A stretch of DNA of 64,000 bases from contig CAWCZF010000002.1 of assembly GCA_963799975.1 (NCBI GenBank), positions 372,001 through 436,000 on the forward strand, written 5' to 3'. Below the pieces are notes generated by a model. That model saw nothing but the letters and a program-made list of their open reading frames with translations, had not been told where the DNA came from and did no database searches. Below, piece by piece: positions 7,839-16,412 of this stretch (position 1 is the stretch's first letter; every line of letters begins with the position of its first letter). The stretch comes from Actinoallomurus sp963799975. Lineage in GTDB: Bacteria; Actinomycetota; Actinomycetes; Streptosporangiales; Streptosporangiaceae. The translations under genes were made by a program, and so were the position numbers.

Positions 7839-9348
7839 CTAAAAGACCCGGAAATACTCACGTTGCTCCCATTCGGTGACCTCACCGGCCGTCGGCTGCG
7901 CCTCGGCGCACCATTCCTCGAACCGGGAGACCTCGCTCTCCTTCAGCTTCGCCAGGCACGCCGCCAGCGGGGCGCCCAGCAGTTCCTTGGCACGGCCGCC
8001 GGCGCGGAAGGCCTCCAGTGCCTCCCGCAGCGAGGTGGGCAGGGCGGCCGGCGCCGCCGCGTCCGGCGCCGGGCCGCCGGCGGACTCGATGCCGTCCAGT
8101 CCCGCGGACAACTGCGCGGCGATGGACAGGTAGGGGTTCGCGCACGGTTCCCCGACCCGGTTCTCCACGTGCGCGCTGCTGTCGCCGCCGAGCACGCGGA
8201 TCATCACGGTCCGGTCCTCGAACCGCCAGTTCGCGGTGGTCGGCGAGAGGGAGAACTCCGGCGCGAGCCGCCGGTACCCGTTCACCGTGGGGACCGACAG
8301 CAGGCAGAACTCGCGCGCCCTCCCGAGCAGGCCCTCGATGTAGGCCTGCGCCTCGGGCGGCAGCACGTCGCCCGGCGCGCCCGCCGCGAACAGGTTGTCC
8401 TGGGTCTTGGTGCGGACCACGGACTGGTGCAGGTGCCAGCCGCTGGGGTCGAAGGAGTCCAGGCGTGGCAGTGTCATGAACGATGCGTGGTAGCCGCGCC
8501 GCGCGCACGCCTGCTTGACCACGCGTACGGAAGAGCAGCATCGCGTCGGCGGAGTCCAGCGCCGTCATCGGGCTGAACGTCGTCTCGATCTGCCCCGGGC
8601 CCGACTCGTGCTCCATCGTGCGCAGGGGCAGGCCGAGCGCCATGAGGATGGACGCGAGCGGATCGGTGACCGCGGCGACCGAGTCGGACAGGCTGTCCAG
8701 GTTGAACTGGTAGCCCGCGTTCACCGCCGCCACCTCCGGCGCGGGCCCCTGGCTGCCGAAGCCGTTGCCCTCGTTGCCGGGTGCGTCGTCGAGCAGGCGG
8801 GTCAGGTACCACTCCACCTCCAGGCCGATCACCGGGAGCAGGTCGCGCGCGGCGTACCGCTCGGTCACCCGGCGCAGCACGTTCCGCGTGGAGAGCGGGT
8901 GCGGCGTACCGTCGCGCAGGAACTCATCGCCCAGCACCCAGGCCGTACGCGACTCGGCGTGCGGCAGCAGCTGGAACGTGGCCGGGTCCGGGACGATGAC
9001 GAAGTCGCCCGCGCCGGCGATCTCGCCGATGCCCAGGCCGGGGTCGGCGAGGAAGTCCACCGCGACGGCGTGCCCGGTGTCGAACAGGAACGGACCCGGG
9101 CTGAAGTCCAGGCCGTTGCGCAGCACCGTACGGAACAGGCCGGCGGGCAGCGTCTTGGAGCGCGCCAGGCCGTGCGGGTCGCAGTAGACGACGCGTACGA
9201 GGTCGACCTCGTCGAGGTGCGCCTCGATCTGCTCGGCGGCGGCCGTCTGCCGGTCATCCCACAGGCCGAACTCGGCGACGAACGAGGGTCGGCCCACGCT
9301 GCTCTCCGCGCTGGCGGCGGACCATGGCCGTTGGAACATGATCGTCAT
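7839..9348 (-). CDS. glutamine synthetase-like ligase (hydrazine-cassette type), one frameshift
   Basis: A type I glutamine synthetase-like protein is read in two frames. The first part (start 9348) runs through the N-terminal beta-grasp domain to LEVEWYLTRLLDD and ADAMLLFRT. The second frame resumes at VVKQACARRGYHASFM, continues through GWHLHQS, and ends at 7839. One surplus base near 8520 (about CGTACGCGTGG) separates them; removing it restores LLFRTVVKQ, the expected family sequence. The ATG overlaps the preceding amidase stop (ATGA). In the fosfazinomycin and kinamycin cassettes a GS homologue works with an amidase to load acetylhydrazine onto glutamate, and the neighbours here fit that. 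An ordinary gamma-glutamyl-amine ligase is the alternative. The break may be a sequencing error. Confidence 0.75.
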
Positions 9349-10754
9349 CCTTTCGTCGCGAGGCCCGCGGGGGCCGTGCGCGAGGCCGAGGTCGCTTTCC
9401 AGCCGGTCGGCCGGCCGCGAGCACCAGATCGTCCCCGCCGACCGGGCCGACGAGTTGGAGCCCGACCGGCAGCCCGGCCGCGGTGAACCCCACAGGGAGG
9501 GAGAGCGCGGGCTGGCCGGTCAGGTTGAAGGGGTAGGTGGCCGGCGACCACGCGAGCCAGAGCAGGTCGTCCGCCGGTCGCCCAGGGCGGCGCGATCGCG
9601 TCCACGCCGAACGGCTCGGTCCCGACGGTCGCCATGACGAGCAGGTCGTAGCGCTCCATGACCGACCGCAGCGTCGCGCGCAGCGCCATCCGCGTCTCCT
9701 CGCGCGCGCATGACGGCGGCCCCGCCGAGCGGTGCGCCCGTACCGCGCGATCCCGGCCCGCCGCGGATCGCACAGCGCCTCGTCGGCCGGCGTGGTGCCG
9801 GCGGCCTCGGCGGCGGCGATGACGTCGACCAGAGCCGGGTACGGGTCGGCGAACGGGATTTCGACGCACTCGACCCGGTGCCCCTGCTCGGCGAGTACGG
9901 GCAATGCCTGCCGGCTGACCCGCGCGACCTCGGCGGTGGTTCCGGGGAACTCCAGCCAGCCGATCCGCAGCGGTACGTGCGGGCGCGGCGGGTCGGCCGA
10001 GCAGAGCCCCGAGTCCGGGTCGTCGGTGTGCGGGCCGCCAGATGACCGTCATCACCTCGGCCACGTCCGCCACGCTCCGCGCGAGCGGCCCGAGGTGGGC
10101 GAGTCGGTCGGCGCAGGCCGGGACGTACGGGATGCGGCCGAACGACGGCTTGAAGCCGACGACGCCGCAGAAGGCCGCCGGGATGCGGACCGAGCCCGCG
10201 CCGTCGGTGCCGATCGCGAGCGCGCCGAGCCCGGCGGCGACCGCCGCGGCCGCGCCGCCGCTGGAGCCACCGGCCGAGAGGTCGCGCGCCCACGGGTTAC
10301 GCGTCGGTGGCGCCACCCGGCTCACCGTGCTCGCGCTCCATCCGTACTCGGAGGTGGCCGTCTTGCCGACCACGATCGCGCCCGCCGCGCGCAGCCGTGC
10401 CACGACCGGTGCGTCGCGGCGTGGGCGGTGGTTGACCAGCAGGGATCCGCGTCGCGTCGGCAGGCCCGCGGTCTGGATCAGGTCCTTCACGGAGACGGTG
10501 ATCCCGAGCAGCGGCTGCCGTCGCCACGCCGCGGCGCCGAGCCGCCCGATGACGTCGTCGGCCGCCTCGGCCTCGCGCAGCGCCCCGTCCTCGGCCACCG
10601 ACACGAATGCCCGCAGCTCGGCGTCGGCGTCCCGAATTGCGGTCAGCACCGACTGGACGTGGTCAACGACCAGTGAATTGCGTTGGCGTAGGAGGTCCCT
10701 TGTCTCACGAATGCCACCCGGCCGCCTATTCGCAGCCGTGCTGGTTACAGACAC
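9345..10754 (-). pseudogene. amidase (amidase signature family), several frameshifts
   Basis: The N-terminal half is a clean amidase-signature protein. The catalytic lysine is in VSVKDLIQTAG, the Ser-rich loop in SAGGSSGGAAAA, and the nucleophile in GTDGAGSVRIPAAF. Reading then changes frame at about 10045 (continuing as PLRIGWLEFPGTTAEVAR and ALVDVIAAAEAAG), 9720 (RMALRATLRSVMERYDLL), 9580 (YPFNLTGQPALSLPVGF) and 9410. All expected parts are present in order, so this is an intact-length gene with about four one-base breaks. The GTG start at 10754 lies 57 bp from operator copy 3. An amidase accompanies the GS-like enzyme in known hydrazine cassettes. It is either recent decay or sequence error. 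Confidence 0.75.
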
Positions 10755-10810
10755 GGCAGTACTAAATTACAGAGGCCAATGCCTGGGCAAGTAACCGAGT
10801 ACCCGCCGGG

Positions 10811-10839
10811 GTTCAACTGCGGAACGGCCGCAGTTGCGC
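10811..10839. promoter_or_regulatory. 29-bp inverted-repeat operator, copy 3
   Basis: GTTCAACTGCGG at 10811-10822 is mirrored by CCGCAGTTG at 10828-10836. The last two bases of the outer half-site deviate (CGC instead of AAC). The length and spacing equal those of the copies at 42 and 1153. It lies between the divergent amidase (start 10754) and lyase (start 10960), so it could control both arms of the hydrazine cassette. Confidence 0.65.
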
Positions 10840-10959
10840 AGGCCGGCCCCTCGCTTGACCGTCCGGCCTCCGGCTGACGATGATGCGAAGCGCCGCGGTC
10901 GGTAAGTTTCCCGCTGCCGCGCGTTACTCGGCACTATAGCCATTGGGGGCCGACCGGAG

Positions 10960-12246
10960 ATGATTTCTCGCTATGCGCTGCCGGAGATGGCAGAGTTGTG
11001 GTCGGATCAGGCGCGCTACGCCGCCTGGACTCACGTGGAAGTGCTCGCGACACGGGCGCAGGTGAGCCTCGGGCGGGTGCCGGAGAGCGCCCTGCCCGAT
11101 ATCGAGAACGCCCGGGTTCCGTCCGCCGCGCGAGTGGCGGAGATCGAACGGCAGCGCGATCACGAAATTCTTTCATTTCTCGCCGCGTACTGCGAGGACA
11201 TTCCCGATGACTCGGCCCGGTGGGTCCATCTGGGGATGACGAGCTATGACCTCGTCGACACCGCGCTCGGGCACACACTCGCACGCGCGACCGACCTGCT
11301 GCTGGCGGCCGCGAAGCGGCTGCGGCGGGTACTGGCGGCCAAGGCGGTCGAGCACTGGGACACCGCCTGCATCGGCCGTACGCACGGGATCCACGCCGAG
11401 CCCACGACGTTCGGGCACAAGCTCGCGACGTTCGCCTTCGCGGTCGAACGCTCCGAGCGGCGCCTGCGTGCGGCGCGCGAGGCCGTCGCGGTCGGCACCA
11501 TCTCCGGCTCGGTCGGCACGTACGCGCTGATCGACCCGTACGTGGAGACCTACGTCTGCCGCGAGCTGGGCCTGGAGGTCGAGCCCGCGCCCAGCCAGGT
11601 CGTGGCGCGCGACCGGCACGCGCAGTTGCTCCAGGCCGTGGCCACGCTCGGCGCGTGCGTGGAGCAGATCGCGCTGGAGCTGCGGCTGCTCCAGCGGACC
11701 GAGGTGCGCGAGGTCGAGGAGGGGCGCACGTCCGCCTACCAGGGCTCCAGCGCGATGCCGCACAAGCGCAACCCCACGACCAGCGAGCGGCTGTGCGGGC
11801 TGGCGCGGCTGCTGCGCGGCTACGCGACCATGGCGCTGGAGGACGTCGCGCTGTGGCACGAGCGGGATCTGGCGCACTCGTCCGTGGAGCGGGTCGCGGT
11901 GCCCGACGCGCTGATGGCCGGGCACTACCAGGCGGTCGCGGCGGCGGACCTGATCGAGACGCTCACCGTGTTCCCCGACCGGATGCGCGCCGGCATCGAC
12001 CAGACCAACGGGCTGGTCTACAGCTCGGCGGTGCTGGCCGAGCTGCTGGAGAACGGCAACGAGCGGGAGCGCTCCTACCGGCTGGTGCAGTCGGCCGCGA
12101 ACCGCTGCCTATCGTCCGGCGACGATTTCGGTACCATTCTCACGAAGGACGGCGTCGACGTCGGCCCGCTCCTTCCGACGCGTTTCCTGACCAACCATCG
12201 CGTGATTCTCAGCCGATTGGAAGCTCTTCATGAGATGGAAGATTGA
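10960..12246 (+). CDS. adenylosuccinate lyase-like enzyme (hydrazine-cassette type)
   Basis: This 428-residue fumarase/aspartase-superfamily protein is close in layout to PurB. It has HLGMTSYDLVDTA near residue 90, the catalytic-histidine loop RTHGIHAEPTTFG, and the signature GSSAMPHKRNPTTSE near residue 265. It is complete, with the ATG at 10960. PurB itself is a housekeeping gene normally found with purine genes. Here it stands with a GS-like enzyme, an amidase and a GNAT, as in fosfazinomycin (fzmR) and kinamycin, where the homologue splits N-acetyl-hydrazinosuccinate into acetylhydrazine and fumarate. That role is inferred from context. The 3' end overlaps the GNAT gene by 17 bp, so the two are translationally coupled. 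Confidence 0.85.
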   Translation: MISRYALPEMAELWSDQARYAAWTHVEVLATRAQVSLGRVPESALPDIENARVPSAARVAEIERQRDHEILSFLAAYCEDIPDDSARWVHLGMTSYDLVDTALGHTLARATDLLLAAAKRLRRVLAAKAVEHWDTACIGRTHGIHAEPTTFGHKLATFAFAVERSERRLRAAREAVAVGTISGSVGTYALIDPYVETYVCRELGLEVEPAPSQVVARDRHAQLLQAVATLGACVEQIALELRLLQRTEVREVEEGRTSAYQGSSAMPHKRNPTTSERLCGLARLLRGYATMALEDVALWHERDLAHSSVERVAVPDALMAGHYQAVAAADLIETLTVFPDRMRAGIDQTNGLVYSSAVLAELLENGNERERSYRLVQSAANRCLSSGDDFGTILTKDGVDVGPLLPTRFLTNHRVILSRLEALHEMED

Positions 12247-12637
12247 CCGCGTCAGGGGCGCCGATCTGGACATCGGCGAGGTCACCGATGTCTATCGGTC
12301 CTCCGGCCTCGGCGAACGCCGCCCGATCGAGGACACCGAGCGCTTCACCGAGATGGTGCGAAACGCCAACCTCATCGTGGTCTGCCGCGTCGACGGGCGG
12401 CTCGTCGGGATCTCCCGCAGCGTCTCGGACTTTTCCTATGCGACCTACCTCTCCGACATAGCGGTGAGGCACGAATACCAGCGCCAGGGCATCGGCCAGG
12501 CGCTCATCGAAGCGACCCGCCAAGAGGCTCCGCAGGCGAAGATCGTTCTCCTGTCCGCGCCTATGGCGGTGAGCTACTATCCGCACGTAGGATTCACCCG
12601 TCACGAATCGGCCTGGGTGCTCAACCCGTCTGACTGA
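12230..12637 (+). CDS. GNAT N-acetyltransferase (hydrazine-cassette type)
   Basis: The 135-residue protein is a minimal GNAT fold. The acetyl-CoA-binding pyrophosphate loop is visible as VRHEYQRQGIGQALI near residue 80, preceded by the beta-4 strand ATYLSDIAV. It ends with the usual SYYPHVGFTRHESAW substrate-side segment. It overlaps the 3' end of the lyase gene and is probably co-translated with it. In the fosfazinomycin pathway the small GNAT FzmQ acetylates hydrazinosuccinate before the lyase step, and gene order and coupling here fit that role. A diamine or generic amine acetyltransferase is the alternative. No operator of its own is seen, so it should share the promoter near 10811. Confidence 0.82.
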   Translation: MRWKIDRVRGADLDIGEVTDVYRSSGLGERRPIEDTERFTEMVRNANLIVVCRVDGRLVGISRSVSDFSYATYLSDIAVRHEYQRQGIGQALIEATRQEAPQAKIVLLSAPMAVSYYPHVGFTRHESAWVLNPSD

Positions 12638-12744
12638 AATGGCGCGTGGTCCTGTGCGCCGGCGATCGGTGCCGGAGCGCCGGAAATACCTTCACATTAG
12701 CGGCACTTTAGTGCTGGGCAACCGATCCTGAAAGAGATGAGCGC

Positions 12745-13866
12745 ATGCGACGTTTAACAATGCACAGGAAGGCCCTCGCCGCCTCGGCGGCGCTGGCGCT
12801 GGCCGCGGTCGGCCTCGGAGCGTCGAGCACCCCGGCCGGCGCATCCGTCCACCACCGGCCGAGCCTCACGACCGCCTCGCCGGTCACCGTCGTGGCGCAG
12901 GGCCTGAACAACCCGCGCAGCCTCGTCTGGGGGCCGAGCAACCACCTGCTCGTGGCCGAGGCCGGCGTGGCCGGCACGGACTGCTCGGGCACCTCCTGCT
13001 TCGGGCTCAACGGATCGGTCGCCGACATCTCCAGCGGCTCACCGGTGCGGATCGTCACGGGCCTGGCGTCCTTCGCCGACTCGGGCGAGATCGGCGGCGC
13101 GGACGGCCTCGTGTACGCGAACGGCCACCTGTCGACGCTGATGACCAAGTCGAGCTTCGTGATCCCCAACAGTCTCCCCTCGGACCTGCGGGTGGCGCTC
13201 TACACCCAGCTCGGCGCGCTCCTTGACGTCACCGGCGGGCACATCACGCTCAAGACGAACCCGGGCGACTTCGACTACGTGTACTCCGCCATCCACGAGA
13301 ACAACCCCGACGGCAACCCGTACAGCGTCATCGCGGGCCCGAACAACGGGTTCTACCTGGTGGACGCGGGCGCGAACACTCTGGACTCGGTGGACGCGAA
13401 CGGCGTACCCCGCGTGCTCGCCGTCATGCCGAAGACCCCCGGCGGCGACGGTGACGCCGTGCCCACCTGCCTGGCCAAGGGCCCGGACGGCGCGCTCTAC
13501 ATCAGCCAGCTCACCGCGGCGGGCAACACCGCCACGGCGGCGAGCGTCTACCGGTACGTGCCGAGCACCGGCAGCATGTCGGTCTGGGCGACCGGTTTCT
13601 CCGCCGTCACCGGCTGCGGCTTCGGCGCGAGCGGCGACTTCTACGTGACCGAGTTCGACACCACCGGCTTCCCGCCCTCGGGCCCGCCCGCCGGCGCGGT
13701 CGTCCAGATCAGCCCGAACGGCACGCGTACGGTCCTCGGCACCGGCAAGCTGTTCGCCCCGAGCGGCTTCCTCGCCGGCCCGGACGGCTCGATCTACGTG
13801 AGCAACAACTCCACCGCCGCGGGCAGCGGCGGCCCGGTCACCGGCCAGGTCGTCAAGATCGGCTGA
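12745..13866 (+). CDS. ScyD/ScyE family secreted beta-propeller protein
   Basis: The 373-residue protein has an N-terminal Sec signal (MRRLTMHRKALAASAALALA, then a hydrophobic stretch and an Ala-x-Ala cleavage area near residue 32). The rest is a repeated beta-propeller. Blades contain NNPRSLVWGPSNHLLVAEAG, GADGLVYANGHL, CLAKGPDGALYISQLT and FLAGPDGSIYVSNNS, typical of the ScyD/ScyE family. The protein is exported and its function in actinomycetes is unknown; the name comes from cyanobacterial scytonemin genes. GAGATGA precedes the ATG, and a second ATG at 12760 is possible. The fourth codon is a rare TTA (12754), a possible bldA target. It stands alone, separated from the GNAT gene by 107 bp. 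Confidence 0.85.
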   Translation: MRRLTMHRKALAASAALALAAVGLGASSTPAGASVHHRPSLTTASPVTVVAQGLNNPRSLVWGPSNHLLVAEAGVAGTDCSGTSCFGLNGSVADISSGSPVRIVTGLASFADSGEIGGADGLVYANGHLSTLMTKSSFVIPNSLPSDLRVALYTQLGALLDVTGGHITLKTNPGDFDYVYSAIHENNPDGNPYSVIAGPNNGFYLVDAGANTLDSVDANGVPRVLAVMPKTPGGDGDAVPTCLAKGPDGALYISQLTAAGNTATAASVYRYVPSTGSMSVWATGFSAVTGCGFGASGDFYVTEFDTTGFPPSGPPAGAVVQISPNGTRTVLGTGKLFAPSGFLAGPDGSIYVSNNSTAAGSGGPVTGQVVKIG

Positions 13867-13885
13867 CCCTGTCCTGCCGTCGCGT

Positions 13886-13914
13886 CCACCTGGCCGGTCT
13901 CGGCGGCCGGGTGG
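13886..13914. terminator. hairpin after ScyD/ScyE-like gene
   Basis: CCACCTGGCCG at 13886-13896 pairs with CGGCCGGGTGG at 13904-13914 with one mismatch around a short loop. It starts 20 bp after the stop and separates the propeller gene from the FAD monooxygenase at 13975. Confidence 0.5.
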
Positions 13915-13974
13915 GCGCGCGTCCGCGGCGGCCTCGCCCGCGCCGGGCCGCCTCACCTGACAGGAGGCAGAAAC

Positions 13975-15216
13975 ATGACCCACACCAGCACCGCCCTGGT
14001 CATCGGCGGCGGCGTCGCCGGCCCGATCGCCGCGATGGCCCTGCGGCAGGCCGGGATCGAGGCCACCGTCTACGAGGCGTACGACAGCACGGCCGACGGG
14101 ATCGGCGGCGGGCTGAGCATCGCGCCCAACGGCCAGAACGCGCTCGACGCGATCGGCGCCGGCGACGTCGTACGCGACATCGGCCTGCCCGTACGCGGCA
14201 TCGTCCTGCACAGCTGGACCGGCAAGGTCCTCGGCGACCTGAACAACCCGCCCGGTCTGCCCTCCTCACGGTTCGTCTGGCGTTCGGACCTGCACCGGGC
14301 GCTGTACGAGGAGGCCGCGCGTCGCGGCATCCGCACGGTGCACGCCAAACGGCTCACCGGCGCGGAGGACACCGGCACCGGCGTCGTCGCGCACTTCGCC
14401 GACGGCACCCAGGCGAGCGGCGACATCCTGGTCGGGGCGGACGGCATCCGCTCCACGGTGCGTACGCTGGTCGACCCGGCGCTGCCGCGGCCGCACTACG
14501 CCGGCCTGCTCGGCTTCGCCGCCCCGCTGGAGGACACCGGGCTCGCCTCCACCGACGGCAAGATGCACATCAGCTACGGCAAGCGCGCCTCGTTCGGCTA
14601 CCTGGTCTACGACGACTCCTCCGGCGGCTGGTTCGTGAACCTGCCGCGCCGCGAACCGCTGACCGTCGCCGAGGCACGCGGGGTCGGCAACGAGGAATGG
14701 CTGCGCGAGTTGAGCGCGGCGTTCACCGACGACCGCTCCCCCGCGCTGGACCTGCTGCGCCGTACCGACCCGGCCGATCTGCTGATCACCGGCCCGCTGG
14801 AGACGATGCCGACGGTGCCGTCGTGGAGCCGCGGCCGGATGGTGCTGGTCGGCGACGCGGTGCACGCCGCCTCGCCCAGCTCCGGCCAGGGCGCCTCGCT
14901 CGCCATCGAGAGCGCCGTCCAACTCGCCCGCTGCCTGCGCGACCTGCCGCATCAGGAGGCGTTCGCGGCGTACGAGGAACTGCGCCGCGCCCGCGCCGAG
15001 CGGATCATCGCCGCCGCCGCGCGCACCAACTCCAACAAGGCCAGCCCCTTCGCACGCACGGTACGTGACCTGCTGATGCCGGTGGCGATGAAGGTCGCCG
15101 TGAAGCTGGTCAAGCCCGAGAAGATGGCCTGGCAGTTCTACCACCGCATCGACTGGGACACCCCCGTCGCCGCGCCCGTCACGGCGGGCGCACAGCCGGA
15201 CGCCGCACCCGCCTAG
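13975..15216 (+). CDS. FAD-dependent monooxygenase (salicylate hydroxylase-like)
   Basis: This 413-residue group A flavoprotein monooxygenase lacks the thioredoxin-like C-terminal domain of the two enzymes in region 1. Motifs are ALVIGGGVAGPIAAMALRQAG at the N terminus (spread over residues 7-27), the DG motif ILVGADGIRSTVR near residue 155, and the GD motif VLVGDAVHAASPSSGQGAS near residue 290. AGGAGG lies seven bases before the ATG. It should hydroxylate a small aromatic or similar ring with NAD(P)H and O2. It is bounded by hairpins on both sides, so it is monocistronic. No neighbour reveals a pathway. Confidence 0.88.
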   Translation: MTHTSTALVIGGGVAGPIAAMALRQAGIEATVYEAYDSTADGIGGGLSIAPNGQNALDAIGAGDVVRDIGLPVRGIVLHSWTGKVLGDLNNPPGLPSSRFVWRSDLHRALYEEAARRGIRTVHAKRLTGAEDTGTGVVAHFADGTQASGDILVGADGIRSTVRTLVDPALPRPHYAGLLGFAAPLEDTGLASTDGKMHISYGKRASFGYLVYDDSSGGWFVNLPRREPLTVAEARGVGNEEWLRELSAAFTDDRSPALDLLRRTDPADLLITGPLETMPTVPSWSRGRMVLVGDAVHAASPSSGQGASLAIESAVQLARCLRDLPHQEAFAAYEELRRARAERIIAAAARTNSNKASPFARTVRDLLMPVAMKVAVKLVKPEKMAWQFYHRIDWDTPVAAPVTAGAQPDAAPA

Positions 15217-15224
15217 GCACGGAC

Positions 15225-15252
15225 GGCCCGCCGCCCGCGGAGGCGGCGGGCC
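15225..15252. terminator. bidirectional terminator
   Basis: A perfect 11-bp stem, GGCCCGCCGCC at 15225-15235 with GGCGGCGGGCC at 15242-15252, lies between the convergent monooxygenase (ends 15216) and AmaP-like gene (ends 15256). Confidence 0.75.
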
Positions 15253-15255
15253 TGG

Positions 15256-15813
15256 TCAGCGGGCGGTGCGGAGGGTGACGACCGTCGGGAGGTGCCGGGT
15301 TTCCATCGCCTGGCGGAGGCGGCCGAGCGCCTCGTGGACGCGGTGACGTGCGGCCGCGACATCGGCGGCCGGTTCGAGGGTCACGGTGAGGGACAGGCGT
15401 GGGCGGGCCGGGCTGCCCGTGAGCGTCGCGTTGGCGCGCCTCAGGTACGGGCTGGCGGCGAGGTCGTCGTGCAGGGCCCCGGTGACGGCGCGCGCGGGCA
15501 GGGTCGTGGTGCCCTCTCTCGGGTCGGGTTCGAGGCGGATCGCGCGTACGGCCTCGGTGCGGGTCTGCACGGCGAGCCAGCGCAGCGCCAGCAGGCCGAC
15601 CACGACGACCGCTACGGCGAGCGGGATCCAGAACCAGATCGAGCCGTGGGCGACCTCGCGCGTGTGCCGGTCGGTGACCGCCGCGTGGGCGTCGCCGAAC
15701 ACCCTCGGCCAGCGGCCGAGGCCGCGGGCGAGCGCGGCGGCGCCGGTCAGGAGCAGGGCGAGGCCGGTGAGCGCCAGGCCCAGGCGGTTTCCGCGCGCGG
15801 TGCGACGGGACAT
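15256..15813 (-). CDS. AmaP-like alkaline shock response membrane anchor protein
   Basis: The 185-residue protein has two transmembrane helices (about residues 12-30 and 62-82) around a short outside loop. A cytoplasmic domain follows, RLEPDPREGTTTLPARAV..., of the kind found in AmaP-type anchors that recruit Asp23 proteins to the membrane. It is the last gene of a seven-gene minus-strand operon (18024 to 15256) of Asp23-family and small membrane proteins. The ATG at 15813 follows the DUF6286-like gene by only a few bases. The role is envelope-stress related by family association; no enzymatic motif is present. Confidence 0.72.
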   Translation of the reverse strand: MSRRTARGNRLGLALTGLALLLTGAAALARGLGRWPRVFGDAHAAVTDRHTREVAHGSIWFWIPLAVAVVVVGLLALRWLAVQTRTEAVRAIRLEPDPREGTTTLPARAVTGALHDDLAASPYLRRANATLTGSPARPRLSLTVTLEPAADVAAARHRVHEALGRLRQAMETRHLPTVVTLRTAR

Positions 15814-15818
15814 GCGGA

Positions 15819-16412
15819 TCAGTCCTCTCGGCGTCGTACGGTGACGCGGAGCCGGGGCGGGCGCACCGGTTCGAGTTCGCCGACGCGCTGTGCGACGGCG
15901 TCGCGCACCGCGTCGTGGAGGCCGCGCGCGTCGTGAAGCGGGCTGGTGGCGCGGACGCGTACGCGGCGGCGGCCGGCGCGCACGCGAGCGTGGGTGATGC
16001 CGTCCACGCTCTCCGCGGCGCTCGCGGCGTGCCGCCGCAGCCCCTGGCGCGCGAGCCCCAGCACCACGTCGGGGTCGTCGCTGTGCAGCGGGATCACCCG
16101 CAGGCGTCCGGGCATCAGCGCGAGGAGGAGCAGCAGCAGGCCGAGCGCCATGGCCACGCAGGCCGCGGTCAGCGCGGGCCACTCGTCCCACCGGGTGTCG
16201 CGGCCGAGGCGGGCCAGCCACGCGACCGGCAGCACGTTCGCGGAGCGGCCGAACAGGGCGGCGATCACCTCGGCCGCGATCAGGATCGCCGCGGCGGCCA
16301 GCGCGGCGGCGGTCAGCGTCGCCGGAAGCGCGCGGCGCGGCCGGAACGCCCGCCACGCGGCACGACGGTGCGGCACCGGCTCCATGACGCGGGTCTGCTC
16401 GACCGCGGTCAC
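15819..16412 (-). CDS. DUF6286-type membrane protein of an Asp23 operon
   Basis: The 197-residue protein has two transmembrane segments (about residues 28-52 and 82-102: ALPATLTAAALAAAAILIA and an Ala/Leu-rich helix). A cytosolic domain with GLARQGLRRHAASAAESVDG follows, then an Arg-rich end. This layout, next to AmaP and Asp23 genes, matches the DUF6286 family. The GTG start at 16412 overlaps the stop of the upstream Asp23 gene (GTGA), so the two are translationally coupled. No catalytic motif is visible. It probably serves as a membrane scaffold for the Asp23 proteins. Confidence 0.68.
   Translation of the reverse strand: MTAVEQTRVMEPVPHRRAAWRAFRPRRALPATLTAAALAAAAILIAAEVIAALFGRSANVLPVAWLARLGRDTRWDEWPALTAACVAMALGLLLLLLALMPGRLRVIPLHSDDPDVVLGLARQGLRRHAASAAESVDGITHARVRAGRRRVRVRATSPLHDARGLHDAVRDAVAQRVGELEPVRPPRLRVTVRRRED

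Noticed and set aside
10960..12246. Housekeeping purine biosynthesis purB.
   Set aside because: No purine genes are nearby, and it is coupled to a GNAT and faces an amidase/GS-like pair under a shared operator, as in hydrazine cassettes. A housekeeping role is not excluded but less likely.
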